From a bacterium (GTDB lineage: Bacteria > Electryoneota > Electryoneia > Electryoneales > Electryoneaceae): a stretch of 43,655 nt of DNA. Below, piece after piece: positions 1 through 8,800 of the stretch. The stretch is taken from contig JANQEY010000152.1 in NCBI GenBank assembly GCA_028278125.1, forward strand, positions 1 through 43,655, in the 5' to 3' direction. The position numbers and the translations under genes were made by a program. The stretch's first letter is position 1, and each line of letters starts with the position of its first letter. Below the pieces are notes generated by a model, which worked only from the letters and a program-made list of their open reading frames with translations, was not told where the DNA came from and ran no database searches.

Positions 1-788
1 ATGATACTGACGCGCAGAGAACGGCTGATGTTGTAAACTATATTGTTGATGAATTATTGACAGAGTATAATGCTGTCACTGTCGCACAGGCCAAAACACA
101 ACGTGAATTTATCGAAAAACGGCTTAACCAGAACCTTGAAGAACTCAAACAAGCCGAAGCAGATATGCAGGCATTCCAGGAACGTACAGGCGCTATAGCT
201 GTTGAAGATCAGTTACGTTCGACCGTTGATGCAATCGCTACTCTTAAGGGTGAACAGATATTAGCTGAAGTTGAGCTTGAAGTCCTGGCAAAAACCCTTC
301 CTCCCACTTCATCAATGGTTATCCAGGCCAGGGAAAGAGCAGAAACTTTGACGGATAAGGTTGATGAATTAATGCGTCAGAGTGATGCTGAAGGACCATC
401 TGCTTTGATCGGACTTGACGTAGCCCCGGAAGTGGGTATTGAATATTTCAGGCTCTTTCGTGAAATAGAACTGCAGGCAAAAATCCTTGAATTCATGCTG
501 CCACAATATGAACAGGCACGACTCTCAGAACTTCGTGAAAAAGGTGACCTCTATATACTCGATGCCGGTGAAGTTCCGGAGAAGAAGTATAAGCCGAAAC
601 GCGCATTCATGGTGATTGGCTGGATGTTCATAAGTTTTATTATTCTATATGGATATATCATCTTCGTCGAGTGGATGCGTTACCTGAAATCATCTGACCA
701 GGAGAGTTATTCAACAGTTTCGGGAGTGATTAACGGCTTGAAGTTAAAGAACCTGTTTAACTTCAAGGAAGATTCTCCGCGCAGCTGA
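1..788 (+). CDS. Wzz/Wzc-type polysaccharide chain-length determinant, C-terminal part (5' end outside window)
   Basis: The frame is open from base 3 and runs to TGA at 786-788, so the gene enters from the left. A TTG at 57 could be mistaken for a start, but the residues before it (DTDAQRTADVVNYIVDELL) read as ordinary Wzz periplasmic sequence. The visible part is a long, charged, coiled-coil-prone periplasmic region (FIEKRLNQNLEELKQAEADM) followed by the GNVR-like tail: a VPEKKYKPKRA segment and one final membrane helix (FMVIGWMFISFIILYGYIIF) with a short cytoplasmic end. No kinase domain follows, so this is a Wzz-like rather than a Wzc-kinase fusion in the part seen. Proteins of this family sit in the inner membrane and set polymer length. 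The polymerase-like gene 14 bases downstream supports that role. Confidence 0.8.
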   Translation, partial: DTDAQRTADVVNYIVDELLTEYNAVTVAQAKTQREFIEKRLNQNLEELKQAEADMQAFQERTGAIAVEDQLRSTVDAIATLKGEQILAEVELEVLAKTLPPTSSMVIQARERAETLTDKVDELMRQSDAEGPSALIGLDVAPEVGIEYFRLFREIELQAKILEFMLPQYEQARLSELREKGDLYILDAGEVPEKKYKPKRAFMVIGWMFISFIILYGYIIFVEWMRYLKSSDQESYSTVSGVINGLKLKNLFNFKEDSPRS

Positions 789-802
789 GGATATACCTCG
801 AT

Positions 803-2284
803 ATGTTATCCCGGGAAGCATTTGTCAATAAGAATTATTTCGGCAGGATAAGTGGCGTTTCTGCCGCATTCCCGCTTTTTATTATTGTTCTATTGATAGC
901 AGCGTTTTTTGTTTTTTTTCATTACAGATATCCCGGTCCTTACGCTATTGCAGGTGCTGCTCTTTTCCTTTTTGCTATTACCGTCGGGACTCGTTCGGAG
1001 ACAATCCCGGCGATATTCCTGGCGTACATCATGCTTGCGCCATCACTATATACCGAGATTAAATCACCATTTTTCGCTGTTCTTTATATCCCTTATGTGG
1101 CACCGGTAGCGATCTTCGCAAGTTATTTCATGTTTAAAATCAACAAGACCGCTGAATCGGTCAAAGGTATATATGTTGAGAGAAGCCAATCAAAAACTGA
1201 CTTCCCCGGTATAATTGTCACCCTGATATTGTTCTGGCTTATATTCCAGTCATTCAGGGGACTTGCACTTGGATACCCGTATAAACATGTGATATTTGAG
1301 TTCTGTTACGCAATTGTCATCGCCGGCTATTTTATCTGGCGACATTTGTTCAGGTCAGACAAGGAATTGAATATCTGGATGATTTTTTATATTGGCGTGG
1401 CGTTACTGACTGCATTCCAACTTCTTACTGTCATCTCAACACTCTGGGAAAGCATCTTTAACTTTTTATTTACCAGGATTATAACACGTCAGGGTCATGT
1501 TACACTTGTCTCCTTTCCAATGCTCCTGGCATTCCTTGTCAGCACCAAAAAATGGCGTTACAGGATACTGATTCTTGCTGCACTCCTGGTTACAATGATG
1601 CATGTCCTGATAACCCAGCAGAGGGCATTAATGCTGGCCAGTGCGATTTCGTTTATGGTCATGTTTACACTGTTTGCGTTCAGGAATGGATTTACAAAGA
1701 AAGGTTTTATCCTCTGGCTGAGCGGTATTGTAATGCTGGTTTCATTGATGGTCGGTGTTATTATCTGGGCGATGAATCTTTTTAACGTTGACATCGATAT
1801 CATCCTGGGGAGATGGCAGGAATTCGGATCATTGCAGGATCAATCAACATTGTTACGAGTGTTTGATATTCGTGAGGCAATGAGGTATGTGTCATACAAC
1901 CCTATCCTGGGAATGGGGCTTGGATCGAAGTTGATGACCGTTCCCAATGCTATTCATTTCTTCTTCATGGATAATAGCTACATCATGATATTATTCAAAG
2001 GTGGAATTCCCCACCTTCTTCTTATATCTGTTTTGTATTTGACCGGTTTATGGTATGCCTGGAAAGTTTACAGGAACGCTGAGGAAGTTGAAACACGCCT
2101 CTTTGCCGCAGGATTAATATCCGCGTTGCTGGCGATCATGTTTACCGGTGCCACAAACGTTTGTATGATATTCTACCGTTTCGGATTTATCTGGATGATG
2201 GTACTGGCAGCATCGACGTTTTTATATGAAAAAATGAAATTAAACAACCGGGAACTGACCGAAACTGCTGGACAGGAAGCATGA
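803..2284 (+). CDS. O-antigen polymerase / O-antigen ligase-like membrane protein
   Basis: The 493-aa protein is almost wholly hydrophobic, with roughly ten to twelve predicted membrane helices. The loop near residues 330-385 contains the short RWQEFGSLQDQSTLLR and NPILGMGLGS motifs, as in the Wzy_C/WaaL family (the R...R-x3-E and NPxxGxG signatures). Family members polymerise or ligate undecaprenyl-linked oligosaccharide at the periplasmic face of the inner membrane. It starts with ATG 14 bases after the Wzz-like gene. Its stop overlaps the next glycosyltransferase by four bases (ATGA), so it is in the same operon. Whether it is a polymerase or a ligase cannot be told from sequence alone; the Wzz neighbour favours polymerase. 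Confidence 0.78.
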   Translation: MLSREAFVNKNYFGRISGVSAAFPLFIIVLLIAAFFVFFHYRYPGPYAIAGAALFLFAITVGTRSETIPAIFLAYIMLAPSLYTEIKSPFFAVLYIPYVAPVAIFASYFMFKINKTAESVKGIYVERSQSKTDFPGIIVTLILFWLIFQSFRGLALGYPYKHVIFEFCYAIVIAGYFIWRHLFRSDKELNIWMIFYIGVALLTAFQLLTVISTLWESIFNFLFTRIITRQGHVTLVSFPMLLAFLVSTKKWRYRILILAALLVTMMHVLITQQRALMLASAISFMVMFTLFAFRNGFTKKGFILWLSGIVMLVSLMVGVIIWAMNLFNVDIDIILGRWQEFGSLQDQSTLLRVFDIREAMRYVSYNPILGMGLGSKLMTVPNAIHFFFMDNSYIMILFKGGIPHLLLISVLYLTGLWYAWKVYRNAEEVETRLFAAGLISALLAIMFTGATNVCMIFYRFGFIWMMVLAASTFLYEKMKLNNRELTETAGQEA

Positions 2285-3471
2285 CAGGATCTAAACGAAT
2301 ATTGATGGTTTGTACCCAGCACAGCCCATTCGACGGCAGAGTATTCCACCTTGAAGCTAAGACTCTCCGGGATGCTGGTCACGAGGTCACGATCCTGGCG
2401 GAAAGCGACACAAAACTTCCCGAAAATGTAGATGGAATAAATATCGTAACATACAGGAAAAAGCCAAGTGGAATCCGGCGAAAATGGTCTACTCTTAAGA
2501 CGGTCACATCTAACATTCTAAAAATCAAAGCCGATGTGTTTCATGTCCATGAAGTAGACGCCTCATTAATGGCTGCCTCCTGGGCAAAACGTAAACTCGG
2601 GAAACAGGGGAAAAACGTTCCGATAGTTTTCGACAGTCATGAAGCATGGCCATATTTCTATGCTGAAAAGACTAAAAACAGATTTCTCCGTGAATTGATC
2701 AAACACGGTGTAATGCAGTATGAATACAACATGATCTCAAAACATGTTAAGATCATTATCACGGCTCATGAACTTGAAGCAAATTATTACCGGATGCTCA
2801 ATCCCTGGATTCCTGTTTATGAAATACCTGGCGGGCCACCTATCCATACCTGGCCTGATCCTCCGAAAAAAGAGGGGAAAATCAGTGTTATCGGTCACGA
2901 TGGTTATTTCACACTCTACAGGGGCATGAAAACTATCCTTGAAGCATTCGAAATAGTAGCCGTGGATTACCCGGATATAAACCTTCTTGCGGCCGGTGAT
3001 TTTTATAAACCCGGCGACAAGGAGTATTTTGACAGGTGGTCAAATCGAACCGGCCTGGGTAACAGGGTTGAATGCGCCGGATGGGTTGACAGGAAAGATA
3101 TTTTATCATACCTGGACAGGATGGATATTGGTGTAGTAGCGAACAAACCGGATATTCACAGTATCCGATGCTGGCCTGCTAACAAGATGATGTATTATCT
3201 TGGCAGAGGTTTACCGGTAGTCTCAACACCTACTCCTTTATATAAATTGCATATTGAGAGGCTAAACTGCGGTTTACCGGCAAAGTATTTCAGTTCAAAG
3301 GCGATGGCTGACGCTCTAAGGTGGATGCTGGAAAATCCCCTGGAAACACGTGAAATGGGTAAACGGGGGTTAAAGGCTGCTCAGGAGGAGTTCAGCTGGG
3401 AAAAAGCCGGGAAAAAACTTCTCGAAGCTTATGAAAATATAGATAAACCTGTGCCTTTTGTTGATGTTTAA
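2281..3471 (+). CDS. Glycosyltransferase family 4 (GT-B fold)
   Basis: The 396-aa protein has a typical GT4 layout. The N-terminal acceptor domain begins KRILMVCTQHSPFDGRVFH and continues with ...LRDAGHEVTIL, DVFHVHEVDASL and VFDSHEAW. The C-terminal nucleotide-sugar domain contains YRGMKTILEAFEIV, AGWVDRKDILSYL and WPANKMMYYLGRGLPVVST. The usual EX7E pair is not intact here: tyrosine stands where the second Glu is expected in NKMMYYLGRG. That is tolerated in some GT4 branches. It should add a sugar to the lipid-linked repeat unit on the cytoplasmic side of the inner membrane. The ATG overlaps the upstream stop (ATGA), implying translational coupling. The donor and acceptor sugars cannot be predicted. 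Confidence 0.85.
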   Translation: MTGSKRILMVCTQHSPFDGRVFHLEAKTLRDAGHEVTILAESDTKLPENVDGINIVTYRKKPSGIRRKWSTLKTVTSNILKIKADVFHVHEVDASLMAASWAKRKLGKQGKNVPIVFDSHEAWPYFYAEKTKNRFLRELIKHGVMQYEYNMISKHVKIIITAHELEANYYRMLNPWIPVYEIPGGPPIHTWPDPPKKEGKISVIGHDGYFTLYRGMKTILEAFEIVAVDYPDINLLAAGDFYKPGDKEYFDRWSNRTGLGNRVECAGWVDRKDILSYLDRMDIGVVANKPDIHSIRCWPANKMMYYLGRGLPVVSTPTPLYKLHIERLNCGLPAKYFSSKAMADALRWMLENPLETREMGKRGLKAAQEEFSWEKAGKKLLEAYENIDKPVPFVDV

Positions 3472-3488
3472 GTTCCTGGAGTTAATAA

Positions 3489-4652
3489 GTGATTTTTCTT
3501 CTTAACCTGATATTTGTTGTGGCATTTTTGCTGGTTATTTACCATTTCCTGGTGTTTCCGGCGCTTCTCTTGTTATCTGCTGCGTTCAGGCAGTCGTTTG
3601 AACCTGAAGGTTTTAAGGAAGAAAACCTGCCAACTGTTGCAATGCTGATTTCCGCACGGAACGAAGAAAAATGTATTGAAGAAAAGCTCAAGAACTCGTT
3701 GGAAATTGACTACCCGGAAGACAAGATTAGGATAATTGTCCTGGCGAACGGTTGTACCGATAACACGGAAGAGATAGTTAAAGGATATGCTGGCAAAGGC
3801 ATCGAATGTTTTGAATATGGGAATATTGGGAAAGGGCTGGCGCAGAACGAGGGTGTTAAGGCGGTAGACAGTGAAATTATAGTCTTCTCCGATGCCAATA
3901 CTCCATATAATACTGAATCGATTCGAAACCTGGTAAAACCGTTTTCTGATAAAACTGTTGGATCGGTCTGCGGCAGGCATTTATATGTCAACCTTGAAGA
4001 GTCAACCGGTGCCACCGAAGGCTCATACTGGAGCCTTGTTGAGAATAACCTGAAAAAAGCTGAGGACAAAACCGGTGGTGTTATTGGAGCTAATGGTGCA
4101 ATCTACGCTATCCGCCGGGATTTGTATATCCCCCTTCCCCCCGGTATCACTGATGATATGTTCGGGCCTTTATTAATCGCCGCGGAAGGTTTCCGTACTG
4201 TCTACGCTCCGATGGCAATTGCCCACGAGAAGGCCGAAAAAACATTCGCCGATGAATACAAACGCAAAGAACTGGTTGTCCAAAGGACAGTTTATAGCCT
4301 GTTGTTCGCTTATCCCTGGTTGCTGAATCCAATGCTGACCGGGAGAATAGCGATCCTTCTCTGGAGTCACAAGGTTCTTCGCTGGTTCTCACCCCCATTG
4401 ATGGCTTTGATTCTGTTGATCTCCTTTATCAGGGTTGTTACAGGAAACTCAAAGGGCATTGATTTACCTTTATTGATCGGGAGCAGTCTTTTCGGATTTG
4501 CTGCAATCCTTGGTCGTGGTCTTGGTGACGAAAAACCGATCCCGGTTGTTACCTTCGCCTATTACCTTTTCCTGATGTTTAAGGCAGCAACCCTGGGGAT
4601 GTACAAGGCATTCGTTCATGGTAGTGTTGTAGTTTGGGATCACTCCCGGTGA
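3489..4652 (+). CDS. Membrane-anchored glycosyltransferase family 2
   Basis: The gene starts at GTG with a GGAG Shine-Dalgarno 8 bases upstream. The 387-aa protein has an N-terminal membrane helix (about residues 1-28) and then a GT2 catalytic domain. Visible motifs are MLISARNEE, VLANGCTDNTEEI, IVFSDANT (the DXD-like metal site), GITDDMFG (acceptor site) and a QRT/YSL segment resembling the QxxRW region. Three or so C-terminal helices follow. The layout resembles the cellulose/hyaluronan-synthase-like group of GT2 enzymes (as in IcaA/HasA-like proteins), which act at the cytoplasmic membrane face. It sits 17 bases after the GT4 gene and overlaps the sugar-phosphate transferase gene. It probably extends the repeat unit; substrate unknown. 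Confidence 0.83.
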   Translation: MIFLLNLIFVVAFLLVIYHFLVFPALLLLSAAFRQSFEPEGFKEENLPTVAMLISARNEEKCIEEKLKNSLEIDYPEDKIRIIVLANGCTDNTEEIVKGYAGKGIECFEYGNIGKGLAQNEGVKAVDSEIIVFSDANTPYNTESIRNLVKPFSDKTVGSVCGRHLYVNLEESTGATEGSYWSLVENNLKKAEDKTGGVIGANGAIYAIRRDLYIPLPPGITDDMFGPLLIAAEGFRTVYAPMAIAHEKAEKTFADEYKRKELVVQRTVYSLLFAYPWLLNPMLTGRIAILLWSHKVLRWFSPPLMALILLISFIRVVTGNSKGIDLPLLIGSSLFGFAAILGRGLGDEKPIPVVTFAYYLFLMFKAATLGMYKAFVHGSVVVWDHSR

Positions 4653-6043
4653 AATGGTTAATCAGACATCAGGCACCGGCGCTAATTATTATAGACCTGG
4701 TTGCTTTTCAACTGGCGCTGCTGCTCTCCTATTTTTTCAGGTTCAGAGCCGGTGTATTTGAAAACCCGCTTCAGCCATACCTGTTACCGGCTGCTGTCGC
4801 ACTCTCTCTATTCTGGCTGATCCTTTACCTCTTTTGTGGATTATACAGAACGGGAATAAGCACGTCCCGTTACGAGGCATTCGCGGAAGTGGCTAAGTGC
4901 TGTTTTATCGGTTTTATAATCCTGTTTGTACTTCTCGCTGATAAAAATATCTCATCAGCCACTTCGAAGTTTGTACTCATCAGTTACGTTGCAGCAATTA
5001 TCGCACTTTCGGGTGGAGGTAGGGCATTATTCAGGAACTTGATCAGGAAATGTTTTCGTAAGGGGATTGGAAGTTATAATGCCCTGTTGATCGGATTTGG
5101 TAAAAGAGGCCGTAAATTATTTCGCACATTAAATGAAACACCTGAATTTGGATACAATGTCACAACTATTTCGATTGTAGAAGAGAGTGAAAAACCGCGT
5201 ATCCCTGAGCGGATCAAAAATATAGACCTTGATAACCTTAAGGCATTCCTCGATTCCGATAATAATATTGAATTTATCCTTATATCCATGGAACCATCAA
5301 ACCGTAAAAAAGTCCTGGAGATTATGGACCTGATATCTCGCTATGATGTCCGTATGATGATAATTCCGGACTTCTTCCAGATACTATCCGGCCTGGTACG
5401 AAGCCAGCAATTGTATGGTGTTCCCCTGATGGAAGTATTCCCGCAGCTGATGTCACCATTCACACAGGTTGTTAAACGTGTAATGGACATAGCCGTCTCT
5501 TTAACAGTGCTGGTTATTGGCTTACCGATAATGTTCCTGGTGGCGATCGCGGTAAAGCTGGATTCCAAAGGACCGGTATTCTACAAGCAGAAACGGGTTG
5601 GATATCGTGGCAGGGAATTTAATATCTACAAGTTCCGCAGTATGGTTCAGGACGCGGAAAGTAAAACGGGCGCAGTATGGGCTAAAAATAAAGATACTAG
5701 AATTACACGGGTAGGCGCATTTATACGTCAGACAAGGCTTGATGAAATCCCGCAGGCTTTTAATGTACTCAGAGGTGACATGAGCCTTGTGGGACCGCGT
5801 CCCGAACGAAGAGTATTCGTGGATGAATTTATTAAAAAAATTGCTTTCTATAACAGGCGTCATAACGTCAAACCGGGTATCACCGGGTGGGCACAGATAA
5901 GACGCGGTTATGACGCTACAATTGACGATGTTCGTGAAAAATTGCCCTATGACCTCTTTTATCTCGAAAATATATCTATTGGATTAGACATTAAGATTAT
6001 GATAAATACGATCTGGGTGATGCTGACTTTCCGAGGACGATAG
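4649..6043 (+). CDS. Polyprenyl-phosphate sugar-1-phosphate transferase (WbaP/EpsE-like)
   Basis: The GTG at 4649 overlaps the upstream TGA, which is why I prefer it to the in-frame TTG at 4634. The protein is about 464 aa. It has four or five N-terminal membrane helices, a cytoplasmic Rossmann-like CoA-binding-type domain (ALLIGFGKRGRKLF), and then the bacterial sugar transferase domain. That domain starts at a re-entrant helix (RVMDIAVSLTVLVIGLP) and carries KFRSM, TRLDEIPQ, LRGDMSLVGPRPE and KPGITGWAQI. The Asp-Glu of DEIPQ and the PRPE motif are the catalytic signatures of this family. It transfers sugar-1-phosphate from a nucleotide sugar to undecaprenyl phosphate, the priming step of polymer synthesis. 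It is the last gene of the polysaccharide operon seen here. Confidence 0.92.
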   Translation: MKWLIRHQAPALIIIDLVAFQLALLLSYFFRFRAGVFENPLQPYLLPAAVALSLFWLILYLFCGLYRTGISTSRYEAFAEVAKCCFIGFIILFVLLADKNISSATSKFVLISYVAAIIALSGGGRALFRNLIRKCFRKGIGSYNALLIGFGKRGRKLFRTLNETPEFGYNVTTISIVEESEKPRIPERIKNIDLDNLKAFLDSDNNIEFILISMEPSNRKKVLEIMDLISRYDVRMMIIPDFFQILSGLVRSQQLYGVPLMEVFPQLMSPFTQVVKRVMDIAVSLTVLVIGLPIMFLVAIAVKLDSKGPVFYKQKRVGYRGREFNIYKFRSMVQDAESKTGAVWAKNKDTRITRVGAFIRQTRLDEIPQAFNVLRGDMSLVGPRPERRVFVDEFIKKIAFYNRRHNVKPGITGWAQIRRGYDATIDDVREKLPYDLFYLENISIGLDIKIMINTIWVMLTFRGR

Positions 6044-6064
6044 AAATCCTCTATAACTTACCGC

Positions 6065-6154
6065 TTGACATATATTAGAAATAGTTCCATCTTATCCGCG
6101 TTCAAAACAGGTGATATAATAAAACCAGGTAATTATAAATTATAGTAATTACCT
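6065..6154 (+). promoter_or_regulatory. Possible serS promoter region with inverted repeat
   Basis: A TTGACA at 6065-6070 could be a -35 box, but no good -10 stands at the right distance. A TATAAT-like string lies near 6115. A perfect 9-bp inverted repeat (AGGTAATTA at 6127-6135, TAATTACCT at 6146-6154, 10-base loop) lies 19 bases before the serS start. It could be an operator, a weak attenuator or chance AT-rich sequence. No T-box features were seen. Confidence 0.3.
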
Positions 6155-6173
6155 ATCTTTTACAGGTTTAAAC

Positions 6174-7457
6174 ATGCATGACATTAGACGGCTGAGAGAG
6201 TTTCCCGAAGAAGTAAAAAACAATATTTCCCGTAAAGGCTTCGAAGCTGATACCCATAAGGTGCTCGAACTTGATGATCAGTGGCGGAAAGCTGTCGATT
6301 CAGCCAATAATCTCAAAGCTGAACTGAATAAAGCCTCTAAAGCTATTGGTGAGGCGAAAAAAAGGGGTGAAAGCGCTGAACAGGAGATGGAAACTGCACG
6401 TTCAATCAGGGCAGAGATAACGCATGCAGATGAATCACAGAAAAAGCTCCAGGTTGAAATCAGTGAGATTATGCAAACCTGGCCAGCTGAACCACAAACC
6501 GATGTTCCTGAAGGATTAAACGAAGATTTTAATGTCGTGTTAAAAGAAGCTGAAAACATTCCGAAATTCGATTTTGAACTGGTTGATCACCTTGAGCTGG
6601 CGGAAAACCTTAATATCCTGGACATGAATCGTGGTTCAAAAGTTACCGGGACCGCGTTTCCGGTTTATGTTGGTGAAGGCGCCACGATGGAGCGGGCACT
6701 GATCAACTTCATGCTGGATATTCATATCCGTGAACATGGTTATCGTGAATTATTTGTTCCGTTTATGGTCAATGAGAAATCCGCATATGGGACGGGTCAA
6801 ATACCTAAACTTGAAGAAGATATGTACAAGGTTGAGAAAGAAGGATTTTACCTGATCTCAACTTCGGAAATCCCTATTACAAATTTGCATCGTGATGAAA
6901 TCCTTAAAGCATCCGATTTTCCAACAAAATATGCCGCATATTCCGCCTGCTTCCGTCGTGAAGCCGGTGCATATGGCGCTGGTACTCGTGGTCTACTTAG
7001 AGTACACCAGTTCAACAAGGTAGAACTGGTTCAGATTGTGGAACCTGAAAAGAGCGCTGAAGCACAACAGGAAATACTCAACCAGGCGATAAAAATCCTG
7101 GATTTACTTGAATTACCATACAGGGTTATCGAACTTTGCGCTGGTGAATTGTCGTTTGCTGCCGCTAAATGTTATGATATTGAGGTTTGGTCACCAGCGA
7201 CAGATAGCTGGCTTGAATGCAGCAGTGTCAGCAACTTCCTGGATTTCCAGGCTAGAAGGATGAACCTCAGGTACAGGGCTGAGGGAGATAAAAAGCCTCA
7301 ATATCCACACACGTTAAATGGATCGGGACTTGCCACCTGCAGGATAATGGTGTCGATACTGGAAAATTATCAAACACCTGAAAAACGGGTATTGGTTCCA
7401 CGTGTTTTACAGCCGTATATGGGTGGGCTTGATCAGATAAAGGGTACTTCTTCTTGA
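6174..7457 (+). CDS. serS: Seryl-tRNA synthetase
   Basis: The 427-aa length is normal for the family. The N-terminal helical tRNA-binding arm spans about residues 1-110 and begins MHDIRRLREFPEEVKNN. The class II catalytic core follows: TSEIPITN, motif 2 FRREAGAYGAGTRGLLRVHQ with its ATP-binding arginines, SVSNFLDFQARRM (serine/class II signature region), and motif 3 GSGLATCRIMVSILENYQ. The enzyme charges tRNA-Ser (and tRNA-Sec) with serine in the cytoplasm. ATG at 6174 follows an AGG-rich leader; a second ATG at 6178 is out of frame. Its stop overlaps the TTG start of trkA, so trkA is probably translated by coupling. Confidence 0.97.
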   Translation: MHDIRRLREFPEEVKNNISRKGFEADTHKVLELDDQWRKAVDSANNLKAELNKASKAIGEAKKRGESAEQEMETARSIRAEITHADESQKKLQVEISEIMQTWPAEPQTDVPEGLNEDFNVVLKEAENIPKFDFELVDHLELAENLNILDMNRGSKVTGTAFPVYVGEGATMERALINFMLDIHIREHGYRELFVPFMVNEKSAYGTGQIPKLEEDMYKVEKEGFYLISTSEIPITNLHRDEILKASDFPTKYAAYSACFRREAGAYGAGTRGLLRVHQFNKVELVQIVEPEKSAEAQQEILNQAIKILDLLELPYRVIELCAGELSFAAAKCYDIEVWSPATDSWLECSSVSNFLDFQARRMNLRYRAEGDKKPQYPHTLNGSGLATCRIMVSILENYQTPEKRVLVPRVLQPYMGGLDQIKGTSS

Positions 7458-8800
7458 AGATCATTATTATAGGCGCTGGAGAGGTTGGCAGTCATCTGGC
7501 AGGATTGATCAGCAGAGAAAACCATGACATTGTTGTCATTGATCATGACACCGAAAAGATTGGAAAAATCGCTGAGACGCTGGATGTTCTCGCCATTCAA
7601 GGCAAAGGTACAAGCCCACGTATCCTTCGGGAAGCCGGAATTGAAAAAGCGGATATGCTCATTGCCGTAACGGCTGTCGATGAGGTAAATATTCTTGCCT
7701 GCATGATCGCCAAGCAGCACAATGTTAAATCAAAAATCGCCAGGGTTCGCAATCGTGAATTCTCAGAAACAGAAGGCATCCTTTCACCTGCTGACCTTGG
7801 TATAGATTTAATCATCCATCCAGAGCTGGAAGCAACCCGCGAAATTGTCCGCCTGATAAAATTCCCACAGGCTATTGAGCTTATCCCTTATTGCCAGGGC
7901 GAAGTTATAATTGCCGGGATTAAGATTAATGAAGACGCCCCGGTGGATGGACGCTCCCTCATCGAAATAGCAAAAGCTGTTACTGATGTGACTTACCGTG
8001 TCATTGCGATCACCAGGAATGGTTCTACTATCATCCCCCGCGGACACGACAGAATTGAAGCTGATGATACCGTCTACGTTTCATGTCAGCCGGAATCTCT
8101 ACCCGATGTATTCGCGATGACAGGCCATGATGAGCGTGAAACACGACATGTGATGATCCACGGCGCAACACCCGTCGCCATGATGGTTGCCGAGGAACTG
8201 TCGGAAGATAAAAGAGTGCTGGTTAAAGTTATCGAGAGCGATAAACAACTGGGAAAAATTGCCGCTGAAAGACTTGAACAAGCGATGATCGTTGTAGGTG
8301 AAGCATCTGACCTGGATTTAATTACACAGGAAGGTATCATCGACCAGGATGTATTTATCGCCCTTACCGACGACAATGAAACCAATATTGTCACATCGCT
8401 GCTTGCGCGTCACCTCCAGGTGCCGAAAACAATCACCTTGATTGGCAAATCCGATTATATACCTATCGTAAAAACTATCGGCCTGGATATTACAATAAAT
8501 TCCAACATCCTGACCTCTAACGCTATATTCAAATTTATCAGGCACGGTGATATTGTCAGCTTAAGACACATGATCGGTACAGAAGCTGAAGCTATAGAGT
8601 TCAAGGTAACCGCAACTTCGCAGGTGGTTGGAAAAACTATCAAAGATATTAAATTCCCTACCGGTTCCATCGTTATGGCTGTTGAGCACCAGGAAGGGAC
8701 TGAAATCCCGGTTGGAACAACAAAGGTATTTGTGGGCGACAAAGTTGTTATGTTCTGTCTTCCCGAGGCTGTAAAATCGGTAATAAAACTTTTTGAATAA
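7454..8800 (+). CDS. trkA: Trk potassium uptake system regulatory subunit TrkA
   Basis: The 448-aa protein contains two RCK modules. The first opens with a canonical dinucleotide fold (KIIIIGAGEVGSHLA) and is followed by a TrkA_C domain. The second (HGATPVAMMVAEEL, residues about 230-350) has a degenerate glycine loop and is followed by a second TrkA_C domain ending near residue 445. This matches the tandem TrkA of Gram-negative bacteria, which binds NAD(H)/ATP and gates the TrkH channel on the inner face of the membrane. The start is TTG at 7454, overlapping the serS stop by four bases. The 3' end overlaps trkH by eight bases. Confidence 0.95.
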   Translation: MKIIIIGAGEVGSHLAGLISRENHDIVVIDHDTEKIGKIAETLDVLAIQGKGTSPRILREAGIEKADMLIAVTAVDEVNILACMIAKQHNVKSKIARVRNREFSETEGILSPADLGIDLIIHPELEATREIVRLIKFPQAIELIPYCQGEVIIAGIKINEDAPVDGRSLIEIAKAVTDVTYRVIAITRNGSTIIPRGHDRIEADDTVYVSCQPESLPDVFAMTGHDERETRHVMIHGATPVAMMVAEELSEDKRVLVKVIESDKQLGKIAAERLEQAMIVVGEASDLDLITQEGIIDQDVFIALTDDNETNIVTSLLARHLQVPKTITLIGKSDYIPIVKTIGLDITINSNILTSNAIFKFIRHGDIVSLRHMIGTEAEAIEFKVTATSQVVGKTIKDIKFPTGSIVMAVEHQEGTEIPVGTTKVFVGDKVVMFCLPEAVKSVIKLFE

